DNA of 64,000 bases from PALSA-1004 sp947474275 (GTDB lineage Bacteria > Pseudomonadota > Gammaproteobacteria > Burkholderiales > SG8-41), in NCBI GenBank assembly GCA_947474275.1, contig CANJHY010000002.1, positions 15,035 to 79,034 of the forward strand, in the 5' to 3' direction. The position numbers were made by a program, and so were the translations under genes. Positions within the stretch are counted from its first letter, which is position 1, and the number at the start of each line of letters is the position of its first letter. The notes beneath the pieces were generated by a model. That model did no database searches and was not told the origin of the DNA. It was given only the letters and a program-made list of their open reading frames with translations. Positions 32,864 through 41,993 of the stretch are shown one piece after another.

Positions 32864-33617
32864 GCCCGACATTCTGAATGGCGTGGCGAACGCGTTCTTC
32901 GCTGCAGCGTTTCTGCTGGTCGCGTATGCGACGGTGCACTACGCGATGCGGCTGCCGGGATTTCCGCTGCGTGAAGTGCGCATCATGAACGAGTTGAGGC
33001 ACGTGACGTCCGAGCAGATCGAGGTAATAGTTGCGCGTGAACTGCAGGGCAATTTCTTCACGGTCGATCTGGAGCGTGCGCGCGCCGGATTCGAAAAGTT
33101 GCCGTGGGCGCGCAGCGTCAACGTGCGGCGCCAGTGGCCGGACCGCATCGAGGTCGCGCTGGAAGAGCACGTGCCGCTCGGACGCTGGGGCAGTGCCGCG
33201 CTGGTCGATACCTATGGCGATCTGTTTGCTGCAGCTTATGACGGCAGCCTGCCGTCGTTTGTCGGCCCGCCCGGCAGCGCCAAGGAAATCGCCATCCAAT
33301 ACGGGTACTTCCAGCGCAGCCTGGGTGCCATCGGACTGACGCCCGTGCAGGTCCAGGTGTCGGCGCGCCGCGCGTGGCAGGTGCGGCTGGCCAGCGGCAT
33401 CACGCTTCAACTGGGGCGCGAAAGTATCGAAGCGCGGCTCGACCGCTTTATCGCGGTTTACCCGCGCACGGTCGGCCGCCTGCAGCGCCGCCTGACTTAC
33501 GTCGATCTACGTTACCCCAACGGTTTTGCCGTGGGCATACCCGAACTCGCGCACGAGCAGGCAGACAAACCGCGAATTGACAAAACCACGCGCAAACCCG
33601 CGCGCGCGGCCGGCTGA
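32853..33617 (+). CDS. ftsQ: cell division protein FtsQ
   Basis: 254 residues. One transmembrane helix (about 12-29, VANAFFAAAFLLVAYATVHY), a POTRA domain (about 36-105: FPLREVRIMNELRHVTSEQI, GNFFTVDLERARAGFEKLPW) and the beta domain (EVALEEHVPLGRWG; LVDTYGDLF). It links FtsLB to the divisome. The C-terminal tail is basic (RIDKTTRKPARAAG). A poorly conserved family, identified by architecture and position. Confidence 0.93.
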   Translation: MWDKPDILNGVANAFFAAAFLLVAYATVHYAMRLPGFPLREVRIMNELRHVTSEQIEVIVARELQGNFFTVDLERARAGFEKLPWARSVNVRRQWPDRIEVALEEHVPLGRWGSAALVDTYGDLFAAAYDGSLPSFVGPPGSAKEIAIQYGYFQRSLGAIGLTPVQVQVSARRAWQVRLASGITLQLGRESIEARLDRFIAVYPRTVGRLQRRLTYVDLRYPNGFAVGIPELAHEQADKPRIDKTTRKPARAAG

Positions 33618-33633
33618 CAGTAAAGAGGAATTG

Positions 33634-34872
33634 ATGAGCAAGGCCAAAGAAACCAAGCACCTGATCGTCGGTCTCGATATCGGCACGTCGAAGATCGCGG
33701 CGATCGTCGCCGAAGTCAAACCGGACGGCGGCATCGAAATCATCGGCATGGGTGGGCATCCGTCGAAAGGCCTGCGCAAGGGCGTGGTCGTCAACATCGA
33801 AGCGACGGTCAACGCGATCCAGCGCGCCCTCGAAGAGGCCGAATTGATGGCGGACTGCAAGATCAGCGAGGTTTACACCGGCATCGCGGGCAGCCATATC
33901 AAGAGCATCAATTCGCGCGGCATGGTGGCGATCAAGGACCGCGAAGTGACGCAGCAGGACGTTGAGCGCGTGATCGAGACCGCTAAGGCGATTCCGATCC
34001 CGACCGACCAGCAGGTGCTGCACATACTGAACCAGGAGTTCATCGTCGACGGCCAGGGCGACGTGCGCGAACCGCTCGGCATGAGCGGCGTGCGCCTGGA
34101 AGTCAATGTGCACATCGTCACCGGCGCGGTTTCGGCGGCGCAGAACATAATCAAGTGCGTACGTCGCTGCGGGCTCGAAGTGAATGACCTGATCCTGCAG
34201 CCGCTCGCATCGGCCACGGCGGTGCTGTCGGAAGACGAGAAAGACCTCGGCGTGTGCCTGGTCGATATCGGCGGCGGCACCACCGACATCGCGATCTTCA
34301 CGCAGGGCGCGATCCGCCACACTGGCGTGATTCCGATCGCCGGCGACCAGATTACCAACGACATCGCGATGGCGCTGCGCACGCCGACCAAGGACGCGGA
34401 GGACATCAAACGCCGCTACGGTTGCGCCTTGAAGCAACTCGCCGACCCGCAGCACATGGTGGAAGTACCGGGCATAGGCGAGCGCAGTGCGCGCCAGTTG
34501 TCGCGCCAGACGCTCGCCGAAGTGATCGAGCCGCGCATCGAGGAGCTTTATTCACTGGTGCAGGCGGACTTGCGCCGCTCGGGTTACGAAGAATTGCTGT
34601 CGTCGGGGATCGTGCTGACCGGCGGTTCGAGTTCGATGCAGGGCATGGTCGAGCTCGGTGAAGAAATCTTTCACATGCCGGTGCGCATCGGCCAGCCGCA
34701 GTACCACGGCGGGCTGTCGGAAGTGGTGCGCAATCCGCGCTACGCGACCGCGGTGGGCCTGCTGATGCTCGGCTTGCAGCAGGAGCGGCAGCACGACCTC
34801 GCGCATGCGCAACTGGGTTCGCTGGCGGGACTGATCGATCGCATGAAGAGCTGGTTCAAGGGAAATTTTTGA
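33634..34872 (+). CDS. ftsA: divisome actin-like ATPase FtsA
   Basis: 412 residues. LIVGLDIGTSKIAAIVAE (about 10-27, phosphate 1), VVNIEATVNAI in the 1C domain, VCLVDIGGGTTDIAIF (phosphate 2), IVLTGGSSSMQGM (adenosine) and the C-terminal amphipathic membrane helix DRMKSWFKGNF. It anchors FtsZ to the membrane. The ATG at 33634 follows AAGAGG; the longer frame overlapping ftsQ is spurious. Confidence 0.97.
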   Translation: MSKAKETKHLIVGLDIGTSKIAAIVAEVKPDGGIEIIGMGGHPSKGLRKGVVVNIEATVNAIQRALEEAELMADCKISEVYTGIAGSHIKSINSRGMVAIKDREVTQQDVERVIETAKAIPIPTDQQVLHILNQEFIVDGQGDVREPLGMSGVRLEVNVHIVTGAVSAAQNIIKCVRRCGLEVNDLILQPLASATAVLSEDEKDLGVCLVDIGGGTTDIAIFTQGAIRHTGVIPIAGDQITNDIAMALRTPTKDAEDIKRRYGCALKQLADPQHMVEVPGIGERSARQLSRQTLAEVIEPRIEELYSLVQADLRRSGYEELLSSGIVLTGGSSSMQGMVELGEEIFHMPVRIGQPQYHGGLSEVVRNPRYATAVGLLMLGLQQERQHDLAHAQLGSLAGLIDRMKSWFKGNF

Positions 34873-34986
34873 AAGGCGGGTATGCGTAACGGCGTGCACA
34901 GGAAGCAACAGCTGGCGCAGGGATTTGGAATTGGAGTACGCAGCATTTCGCAGTTTTTGTTTTTACTTTAGTCACAGGAGGCAACT

Positions 34987-36147
34987 ATGTTTGAAATCAT
35001 GGAAGAACCGTCGCGGGAAGCAGTAATCAAGGTGATAGGCGTGGGCGGCTGCGGGGGCAACGCGGTCGATCACATGATCGCCAATGGCGTTAAAGGCGTG
35101 GAGTTCATTTGCGCCAATACCGATATGCAGGCGTTGAAACGCTCGCAGGCGCGTACGCAACTGCAACTGGGCCCGGAAATCACCAAGGGCCTGGGCGCCG
35201 GCGCGAACCCGGAGGTCGGGCGCAACGCGGCGCTGGAAGACCGCGAACGCATCATCGATCTCATCAGCGGCGCGGACATGTTGTTCCTGACAGCGGGCAT
35301 GGGCGGCGGCACCGGCACGGGAGCGGCGCCGGTGGTGGCGGAAATCGCGCGCGAGCTTGGCATCCTGACGGTCGCCGTGGTCACCAAGCCTTTCGCGTTC
35401 GAGGGCAAGCGGCAGAGAATCGCGCAGGAAGGGCTGGATGCGCTGTCGCAGCAAGTTAATTCGCTGATCGTGATTCCGAACGACAAGCTGATGCAGGTGC
35501 TCGGCAACCAGGTGACGCTCGACGAGGCGTTTCGCGCGGCCAACGACGTGCTGCATGGCGCGGTCGCGGGCATCGCGGAAATCATCAGCTGCCCCGGTAT
35601 GATCAACGTCGATTTTGCGGACGTCAAAACCGTCATGTCCGAAACCGGCATGGCGATGATGGGTTCGGCGAAAGCCGCCGGCACCGACCGCGCGCGCATG
35701 GCGGCGGAGCAGGCCGTTGCGTGCCCGCTGCTGGAAGACATTGATATTGCCGACGCGCGCGGCGTGCTGGTCAATATCTCGGCAAGCAAAGCGCTGTTCC
35801 AGTTGCAGGAAATGTACGACGTGATGGACGTCATCAAAGCCTTCGCCGCGGAATCGGCGACCGTGATCGCGGGCACCGTCTATGACGATGCGCTGGGCGA
35901 TGAGCTGCGGGTGACGATAGTCGCGACCGGGCTCGGCAAGGCACACTCACGTATGCAACCCAAGCCGCTGCAGGTGGTGCAGGCGACCGGCACGGACGGC
36001 GCAATGGCACCGGGCGCGGTGAACTACGAAGTGCTGGACCAGCCGGCGGTCATCCGGCGCAATCGCAACCAGACGGTCGAAGCGATGCGGCAGTCAGGCG
36101 TGGAAATGCTCGATATCCCGGCGTTCCTGCGCAAGCAGGCGGACTGA
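34987..36147 (+). CDS. ftsZ: cell division protein FtsZ
   Basis: 386 residues, tubulin-like GTPase that forms the Z-ring. GVGGCGGNAVDHM (about 18-30), the tubulin signature GGGTGTG at residues 106-112, NDVLHGAVAGIAEII, INVDFADVKTVM and the C-terminal interaction peptide LDIPAFLRKQAD. A strong AGGAGG ribosome binding site precedes the ATG. The 114-nt gap after ftsA, AT-rich near its end, could hold a local promoter; I could not define one. Confidence 0.98.
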   Translation: MFEIMEEPSREAVIKVIGVGGCGGNAVDHMIANGVKGVEFICANTDMQALKRSQARTQLQLGPEITKGLGAGANPEVGRNAALEDRERIIDLISGADMLFLTAGMGGGTGTGAAPVVAEIARELGILTVAVVTKPFAFEGKRQRIAQEGLDALSQQVNSLIVIPNDKLMQVLGNQVTLDEAFRAANDVLHGAVAGIAEIISCPGMINVDFADVKTVMSETGMAMMGSAKAAGTDRARMAAEQAVACPLLEDIDIADARGVLVNISASKALFQLQEMYDVMDVIKAFAAESATVIAGTVYDDALGDELRVTIVATGLGKAHSRMQPKPLQVVQATGTDGAMAPGAVNYEVLDQPAVIRRNRNQTVEAMRQSGVEMLDIPAFLRKQAD

Positions 36148-36372
36148 AAGGGATGTAAGCGAGTGTAAAAGCGGTCGAATCGACGCCCCTTGAGGCGCAT
36201 CTTGTTTACATATGGAGGCTGACTTCGTTATTTGATGACTCGGCGGTAAGGGCATCACGGCAAAGGGTTGTTAGCACACACTATTGGGCCAGTGACTTCG
36301 CAGTGCAGCGCGGGCGCATATCCAGTTTTGCCGGGTCAGGAGCTAACGTGATAAAATTACATTTTAAGTAAC

Positions 36373-36378
36373 TATAAT
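36373..36378 (+). promoter_or_regulatory. candidate -10 of the lpxC promoter
   Basis: A perfect TATAAT lies in the AT-rich end of the 248-nt ftsZ-lpxC gap, 18 nt before the lpxC GTG. No clear -35 is seen at 16-18 bp. If used, the leader is about 10 nt. The rest of the gap shows no gene and no convincing terminator. Confidence 0.4.
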
Positions 36379-36395
36379 AATCAAAGAGTTAATTC

Positions 36396-37310
36396 GTGAT
36401 CAAGCAGCGCACGCTTAAAAACATCATCCGCGCCACCGGCGTTGGGTTGCACACCGGCGAGAAGGTCTACCTGACCTTGCGCCCGGCGGCACCAAACACC
36501 GGCGTGGTATTCCGCCGCGTCGATCTGGCGGAGCCGGTTGATATCAAGGCCGATCCCTATCGGGTTGGCGACACGCGGCTCTCGTCCTGCCTCGAACGCG
36601 ACGGCGTGCGGGTGTCGACGGTGGAGCACCTGATGTCGGCGCTGGCGGGTCTGGGCATAGACAACGTGTACGTCGACGTGTCGGCAGCCGAAGTCCCCAT
36701 CATGGATGGCAGTGCCGGCCCCTTCGTGTTCCTGCTGCAGTCGGCGGGCGTCGAAGAGCAGGCGGTCGCCAAAAAATTCATCCGCATCCTGAAAGCCGTC
36801 GAAGTCAGGGAGGGCGACAAGCTCGCGCGCTTCGAACCGCACAACGGCTTCAAGATCGAATTCAGCATCGACTTCGACCATCCGGTGTTCGAGAACTCGG
36901 CAAAATCCGTATGCGTCGATTTCATGACCACCTCGTACATCCGGGAAGTCAGCCGCGCGCGCACTTTCGGTTTCATGCATGAAGTCGAATGGATGCGCGG
37001 GCAGGGTCTGGCGCTTGGCGGCTCGCTCGACAATGCCATCGTGCTCGACGAATATCGCGTGCTGAACAACGACGGTTTGCGTTACGACGACGAGTTCGTC
37101 AAGCACAAGGTGCTCGACGCGATCGGCGATCTCTATTTGCTGGGCCATCCGGTGATAGGCGCTTTTATCGCGCACAAATCCGGGCACGCCCTCAACAACC
37201 TGCTGTTGCGGCGTCTGCTGGAGCAGCAGGACGCGTGGGAATACGTGAGTTTCGACCGCGCCGAAGACGTGCCGGCCTTTGTCGCCTCCAGCCAGCCCGC
37301 GCTGGCCTAG
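36396..37310 (+). CDS. lpxC: UDP-3-O-acyl-N-acetylglucosamine deacetylase LpxC
   Basis: 304 residues, committed step of lipid A synthesis. The zinc ligands H78 (VEHLMSALAG), H237 and D241 (KHKVLDAIGDL) and the general-acid H264 (KSGHALNN) align one residue off the E. coli numbering. MIKQRTLKNIIRATGVGLHTG gives the usual start from GTG 36396. It closes the dcw-associated block. Confidence 0.97.
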   Translation: MIKQRTLKNIIRATGVGLHTGEKVYLTLRPAAPNTGVVFRRVDLAEPVDIKADPYRVGDTRLSSCLERDGVRVSTVEHLMSALAGLGIDNVYVDVSAAEVPIMDGSAGPFVFLLQSAGVEEQAVAKKFIRILKAVEVREGDKLARFEPHNGFKIEFSIDFDHPVFENSAKSVCVDFMTTSYIREVSRARTFGFMHEVEWMRGQGLALGGSLDNAIVLDEYRVLNNDGLRYDDEFVKHKVLDAIGDLYLLGHPVIGAFIAHKSGHALNNLLLRRLLEQQDAWEYVSFDRAEDVPAFVASSQPALA

Positions 37311-37360
37311 TCTTTTGTTTTTAACCCGTACGCCGGCGTTCCGCCCCTAGGCCTAGCCGC

Positions 37361-37546
37361 ATGTTCGTTCTGCGTATCGTCGGCTTTCTGGTGCTCATCA
37401 CCGTCGGCGCGTCGCTGGTGGTCTACTTGCTGACCAAAAACCGCCGCTACGTGACTTTCGCGTGGCAGCTCCTCAAGTACGGCATGTTGATGGCCATCAT
37501 AGTGTTGGCCTGCCTCTTGTTCGAACGGCTGATCCTGGTGATCTGA
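37361..37546 (+). CDS. small two-helix inner membrane protein
   Basis: 61 residues, two transmembrane segments (VLRIVGFLVLITVGASLVVYLL and LKYGMLMAIIVLACLLFERLIL) joined by a TKNRRYVTFAWQL loop. Small proteins of this design commonly sit between lpxC and the DUF721 gene in betaproteobacteria. Function unknown. Its 3' end faces the convergent DUF721 gene across 14 nt. Confidence 0.75.
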   Translation: MFVLRIVGFLVLITVGASLVVYLLTKNRRYVTFAWQLLKYGMLMAIIVLACLLFERLILVI

Positions 37547-37560
37547 CGCGCCGCCGCAAG

Positions 37561-38001
37561 TTAGCGCTCGCTGCGCTGCCGCACCGCCATCCGGGCCAGT
37601 GCCGCTTTCAGCGGGGAGTCTTCAAGCTGTTCGCTGAGGTTTTCTAAATTCTCAATTGTTTCAATGCTTAAGGCTCGGATTCCGGATCTTGCGGTGGGCG
37701 CCGGCGGGGCTTCCCTGACTTGCACTTCAATACGGATTGAAGTAATCTGCCAGCGCTGTTTTTGGTAAGTAGCTAACAATCTAGCGGCGAGCTGCTTCAG
37801 TTTGGCGGCAATCGCGGCATTTTCAGCCAAAAGGGTGAGAGTTCCATCGCGTAACTGCTTGACGCAGCAGGCTTGTGTCAGGGCAGAGGGCGCGGTGTTC
37901 TTAAGGACCTGTTGCAGTTCGGCGAGTTGCCGGGCGTCGCGGGTCAACGAACGCAAGCGGTCCGACGAGTTGAGATAGAAATCGATCTTGCGGGCGGACA
38001 T
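37561..38001 (-). CDS. DUF721 (DciA-like) protein
   Basis: 146 residues with an N-terminal DUF721 domain (about 10-95; RLRSLTRDARQLAELQQVLK, LTLLAENAAIAAKLKQLAARLL, ITSIRIEVQV). Proteins of this family include DciA, the ancestral loader of the replicative helicase; short DUF721 proteins are less studied. The C-terminal 50 residues are variable. It is divergent from the M23 peptidase gene. Confidence 0.8.
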   Translation of the reverse strand: MSARKIDFYLNSSDRLRSLTRDARQLAELQQVLKNTAPSALTQACCVKQLRDGTLTLLAENAAIAAKLKQLAARLLATYQKQRWQITSIRIEVQVREAPPAPTARSGIRALSIETIENLENLSEQLEDSPLKAALARMAVRQRSER

Positions 38002-38022
38002 GGCGGAGATTGTGGGGCAAAG

Positions 38023-38940
38023 ATGAATATAATTCTAGTTTCCGGAAAACTCGCGAGGGCGCGGACCATCACGCTGTCGTTGCCGCATATGGTACTGGGC
38101 GGCGCGGCCGGGCTGCTTGGGCTGCTGGTCCTCGCGTTTGCGCTGCAGTATGCGGTCCTGCGTTGCGCTCCCAGCCTCAACAGCACGCTGCTCAACAACC
38201 TGATTTTAAGCGCCCAGCACGAACAGAACGAAAAGACGCAAAGCTATTTGCGCGAAAATCTCAACGCCCTGGCGTCCAAGCTGGGGCAAATGCAGGCGCA
38301 GTTGCTGCGCCTCGACACCCTCGGCGAGCGCCTCGCCAAGACCGCCGGTTTCAAACCCCAGGAATTCATGTTCGACCAGCCGCCGGGCCGCGGCGGTGCA
38401 GTATCGACCATGCCCACATACGATTTATCGCTCGGCGACATGAACCGCCAGGTCGAGTTGCTGACCAAGCAGATGGACGACCGCACCGAGAAGCTCGGCA
38501 TACTCGATTCGCTGATGATAGTCGACAGCGCGAAGAAAAAATTGCTGCCGTCGGTGCTGCCAATCGAAGGCGGCTGGTATTCGTCCAACTTCGGATGGCG
38601 CATCGATCCGTTCAACGGCGTGCGGGCGTATCACGAAGGCATGGATTTCATGGCGGAGGTCGGCACGCCGGCACGCGCGGCGGCCGGCGGCATGGTTGCC
38701 TACTCGGATTTCCACCCTCAATATGGTAATATGGTCGAGATTGATCACGGTAATAGTTTGATCACGCGTTACGCGCATTTGTCGAAGCGTCTGGTCAAGA
38801 TTGGCGACGTTGTGCTCAGCGGTGGAACCATCGGTCAGGTCGGCAGCACCGGGCGCGCCACCGGGCCGCATCTGCACTTCGAAGTCCGTCAGAACGGAAC
38901 GCCGCTCAATCCGGTGCGCTTTCTCCGCTTGCCCAGTTAG
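38023..38940 (+). CDS. M23-family metallopeptidase, membrane anchored
   Basis: 305 residues. One transmembrane segment (about 23-43, MVLGGAAGLLGLLVLAFALQ), a coiled-coil periplasmic stretch (about 60-160) and a C-terminal LytM/M23 domain: SNFGWRIDPFNG, the metal ligands in YHEGMDF, ITRYAHLSKRL and the HLHFE motif. The zinc site looks complete, so it may be an active DD-endopeptidase. It precedes secA, as in many betaproteobacteria, but a strong terminator separates the two. Confidence 0.92.
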   Translation: MNIILVSGKLARARTITLSLPHMVLGGAAGLLGLLVLAFALQYAVLRCAPSLNSTLLNNLILSAQHEQNEKTQSYLRENLNALASKLGQMQAQLLRLDTLGERLAKTAGFKPQEFMFDQPPGRGGAVSTMPTYDLSLGDMNRQVELLTKQMDDRTEKLGILDSLMIVDSAKKKLLPSVLPIEGGWYSSNFGWRIDPFNGVRAYHEGMDFMAEVGTPARAAAGGMVAYSDFHPQYGNMVEIDHGNSLITRYAHLSKRLVKIGDVVLSGGTIGQVGSTGRATGPHLHFEVRQNGTPLNPVRFLRLPS

Positions 38941-38961
38941 CGCGCTTAAGGTTTCAGTCAT

Positions 38962-38997
38962 AAAGGGGTGGGGTGTTTCCCCGCCCCTTTTTATTTA
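38962..38997 (+). terminator. intrinsic terminator after the M23 peptidase gene
   Basis: AAAGGGGTGGGG (38962-38973), loop TGTTT, CCCCGCCCCTTT (38979-38990), then TTATTT. The stem has one T-G wobble in its middle. It ends the M23 transcript before secA. Confidence 0.92.
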
Positions 38998-39105
38998 ATA
39001 GAGCCCTGAGCAAGGGTTGTATTTAATCAAATCGTCCTCAAAAGAGGAGGAGGCGCAGGCGGGCTCGGGCCCGTTGGCGTCGTGGATTCTCGGGTGTCGG
39101 TAGAC

Positions 39106-41826
39106 ATGATCACAGGCCTGCTTAAAAAAATATTCGGTAGCCGCAACGACCGCCTGTTGCGTCAATACATGCATGCGGTGCGCGCAACCAATGCGCTCGA
39201 GCCGGGAATCGCAAAACTCAGCGACGACGCGCTGACGGCCAAGACTGCCGAATTCAAGCAGCGCCACGCCGGCGGAGAGTCGCTTGACGCACTACTGCCC
39301 GAAGCGTTCGCCGTGGTGCGCGAAGCCGGCAAGCGCGTGCTGAACATGCGCCACTTTGACGTGCAACTGATCGGCGGCATCGTCTTGCATCATGGCAAGA
39401 TCGGCGAGATGCGCACCGGCGAGGGCAAAACCCTGGTGGCGACGCTGCCCGCGTATCTGAACGCGCTGTCGGGCAAGGGCGTGCACGTGGTGACCGTCAA
39501 CGACTACCTCGCCAAGCGCGACTCCGAGTGGATGGGGCGCATTTACGGCTTTCTCGGCCTCACCGTCGGCGTGATCCTGTCGCAGATGGACCATGCCGAC
39601 AAGCAAGGCGCGTACGCCGCCGATATTACTTACGGCACCAACAACGAATTCGGTTTCGATTACCTGCGCGACAACATGGCAACAGCGCCGGGCGACCGTT
39701 ACCAGCGCAAACTGAATTACGCGATTGTCGACGAGGTGGATTCGATCCTGATCGACGAGGCGCGCACGCCGCTCATCATTTCGGGCCAGGCGGAAGACAC
39801 CACCGAACTGTATTACCGCATGAACGAGATCGCGCCGCGCTTAAAGCGCCAGGCCGATGAAAGCAGCCCCGGCGACTATACGGTCGACGAAAAACAGCAC
39901 CAGGTGCTGTTGTCGGAGGCCGGCCACGAGCGCGCGGAAGCGCTGCTCGCGGAAGCAGGAATGCTGCCGCACGGCGGCAGCCTCTACGACCCGAGCAACA
40001 TCAACCTGATGCATCACCTGTACGCAGCGTTGCGCGCGCACTCGCTGTACCATCGCGACCAGCAGTACGTCGTGCAGGAAGACGAAATCATCATCGTCGA
40101 CGAATTCACCGGGCGCCTGATGTCGGGGCGGCGCTGGTCGGATGGACTGCACCAGGCGGTCGAAGCCAAGGAAGGTGTGGCGATCCAGCGCGAGAACCAG
40201 ACGCTCGCGTCGATTACATTCCAGAATTATTTCCGCATGTATTCGAAACTCGCGGGTATGACCGGCACCGCCGATACCGAGGCCTACGAATTCCAGCACA
40301 TTTACGCCCTCGAAACCGTCGTCATTCCGACCCACAAGCCGATGGTGCGCGACGATCGTATGGACCAGGTCTACCAGTCCCTGCGCGAGAAATACGAGGC
40401 GGTCATCAAGGACATCAAGGGCTGCTACGAACGCGGCCAGCCGGTGCTCGTCGGCACCACCTCGATCGAGAACTCGGAATTGCTGTCGAAACTGCTCGAC
40501 AAGGAAAAGCTGCCGCACAATGTATTGAACGCCAAGCAGCACGCGCGCGAGGCCGAAATCGTGGTGCAGGCGGGGCGTTCGAAAGCGATCACCATTGCGA
40601 CCAATATGGCGGGTCGCGGCACCGACATCGTGCTTGGCGGCAATCCGGAGCCGGAGATCAGCCAGATCGAAGCGGACACGAGCCTGGACGCATCGACCAG
40701 GCAGCACCGGGTCGAGGAAGTGCGCCAGGCGTGGCAGGTTTTGCACAACCAGGTGGTTGCCGCCGGCGGGCTGCATATCATCGCGACCGAGCGCCACGAA
40801 TCGCGGCGCGTCGACAACCAGTTGCGCGGACGCTCGGGACGCCAGGGCGACCCGGGCTCAAGCCGCTTCTATCTCTCGCTCGAAGACCCTCTGCTGCGCA
40901 TCTTCGCGTCGGACCGCGTGGCCGCCATCATGCAGCGCCTGAAGATGCCGGACGGCGAAGCGATCGAGCACCCGTGGGTCACGCGCGCGATCGAAAATGC
41001 GCAAAGAAAAGTCGAAGCGCGCAATTTCGACATGCGCAAGCATTTGCTTGAATACGACGATGTCTCCAACGACCAGCGCAAAGCGATTTACGAATCGCGC
41101 AACCAGCTGCTTGAATCGACCGACATCTCGGAGCGCATCACGGCCATCCGCGCCGAAGTCATCGGCGGCTTCATCACCCAGCACATCCCGGCGGAAAGCC
41201 TCGAGGAGCAGTGGGACGTCGAAGGGCTGGAGAAAACGCTGGCTGCCGAAGTGCAGCTCGAACTGCCGATCAGACAATGGCTGGCAGACGAGCCCGATCT
41301 GGATGAAGACCAGGTGCGTGCGCGCGTAATCGAATTCGGGAACCGTAAATACGAAGAAAAAACCGCGGGTGTCGAGCCGCAGGCGATGCGCCAGTTCGAG
41401 CGCGCGATCATGCTGCAGAGTGTTGATTCGCACTGGCGCGAGCACCTGGCGGCGCTCGATCACCTGCGCCAGGGCATACATCTCAGGAGCTACGCGCAGA
41501 AAACGCCGACGCAGGAATACAAGCGCGAGGCTTTCGAGCTGTTTTCGCTGATGCTCGACATGATCAATACCGAGGTCACGAAGCTGCTGTTGACGGTGCA
41601 GGTGAAGAGCGAGGCCGAACTGCAGAAGGTCGAGGAGCCCGAGGCGCCGAAGAACGTGCAATACCATCATGCCGATTACGAGCAGGCGCTTGAGGAAGCG
41701 AACGCCGAAGCGCCGGCGTCCGACGCGCAGACTTTCGTGCGCGGGGCGCAGAAAACCGGCCGCAACGATCCCTGTACTTGCGGTTCGGGCAAGAAGTACA
41801 AGCACTGCCACGGGAAATTGACCTAG
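39106..41826 (+). CDS. secA: preprotein translocase ATPase SecA
   Basis: 906 residues. It drives post-translational export through SecYEG. Walker A MRTGEGKTL (about 102-110), DEVDSILIDEARTPLIISG (Walker B region), FQNYFRMYSKLAGMTGTA, TNMAGRGTDIVLGGNP, and the C-terminal zinc finger CTCGSGKKYKHCHG. The start MITGLLKKIFG at 39106 is the family norm; a GTG eight codons earlier is disfavoured. No SecM-like arrest gene precedes it; AGGAGGAGG occurs about 50 nt upstream of the start. Confidence 0.98.
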   Translation: MITGLLKKIFGSRNDRLLRQYMHAVRATNALEPGIAKLSDDALTAKTAEFKQRHAGGESLDALLPEAFAVVREAGKRVLNMRHFDVQLIGGIVLHHGKIGEMRTGEGKTLVATLPAYLNALSGKGVHVVTVNDYLAKRDSEWMGRIYGFLGLTVGVILSQMDHADKQGAYAADITYGTNNEFGFDYLRDNMATAPGDRYQRKLNYAIVDEVDSILIDEARTPLIISGQAEDTTELYYRMNEIAPRLKRQADESSPGDYTVDEKQHQVLLSEAGHERAEALLAEAGMLPHGGSLYDPSNINLMHHLYAALRAHSLYHRDQQYVVQEDEIIIVDEFTGRLMSGRRWSDGLHQAVEAKEGVAIQRENQTLASITFQNYFRMYSKLAGMTGTADTEAYEFQHIYALETVVIPTHKPMVRDDRMDQVYQSLREKYEAVIKDIKGCYERGQPVLVGTTSIENSELLSKLLDKEKLPHNVLNAKQHAREAEIVVQAGRSKAITIATNMAGRGTDIVLGGNPEPEISQIEADTSLDASTRQHRVEEVRQAWQVLHNQVVAAGGLHIIATERHESRRVDNQLRGRSGRQGDPGSSRFYLSLEDPLLRIFASDRVAAIMQRLKMPDGEAIEHPWVTRAIENAQRKVEARNFDMRKHLLEYDDVSNDQRKAIYESRNQLLESTDISERITAIRAEVIGGFITQHIPAESLEEQWDVEGLEKTLAAEVQLELPIRQWLADEPDLDEDQVRARVIEFGNRKYEEKTAGVEPQAMRQFERAIMLQSVDSHWREHLAALDHLRQGIHLRSYAQKTPTQEYKREAFELFSLMLDMINTEVTKLLLTVQVKSEAELQKVEEPEAPKNVQYHHADYEQALEEANAEAPASDAQTFVRGAQKTGRNDPCTCGSGKKYKHCHGKLT

Positions 41827-41831
41827 GTTTG

Positions 41832-41980
41832 AACCGCCAAGATTCCTTTCAATACCCCCTTGAGGGGTACGCCAAGGCCGCCAAGGAAAGCGATAGGCGC
41901 GAGGCAAGAACATAGAGCCGAGAAGGCCGCCGGGGCGACTGTTGTTGACCCATCACGCCTTACCCCTCACGCCTCACGGA
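41832..41980. repeat. GCCAAGG-type and CACGCCT-type short repeats before argJ
   Basis: After secA the gap carries CCGCCAAG-like units (near 41833 and 41870-41887), an ACCCC/GGGGT hairpin between them, and then a 7-nt-period run (CACGCCT, TACCCCT, CACGCCT, CACGG; 41954-41980) directly ahead of the argJ -10. It joins the nonamer and heptamer families seen elsewhere. Confidence 0.5.
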
Positions 41981-41981
41981 T

Positions 41982-41987
41982 TATAAT
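41982..41987 (+). promoter_or_regulatory. -10 element placing argJ as a possible leaderless mRNA
   Basis: TATAAT within ATTATAAT ends 6 nt before the argJ ATG (41994), so initiation 7 nt downstream would start on the A of ATG. There is no Shine-Dalgarno sequence. The best -35-like hexamer, TTACCC, is 15 bp upstream inside the repeat. Confidence 0.45.
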
Positions 41988-41993
41988 CTCGCC

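Noticed and set aside
34873..34986. Short frame after ftsA beginning MRNGVHRKQ
   Set aside because: No ribosome binding site of its own and no conserved feature; treated as the ftsZ leader.
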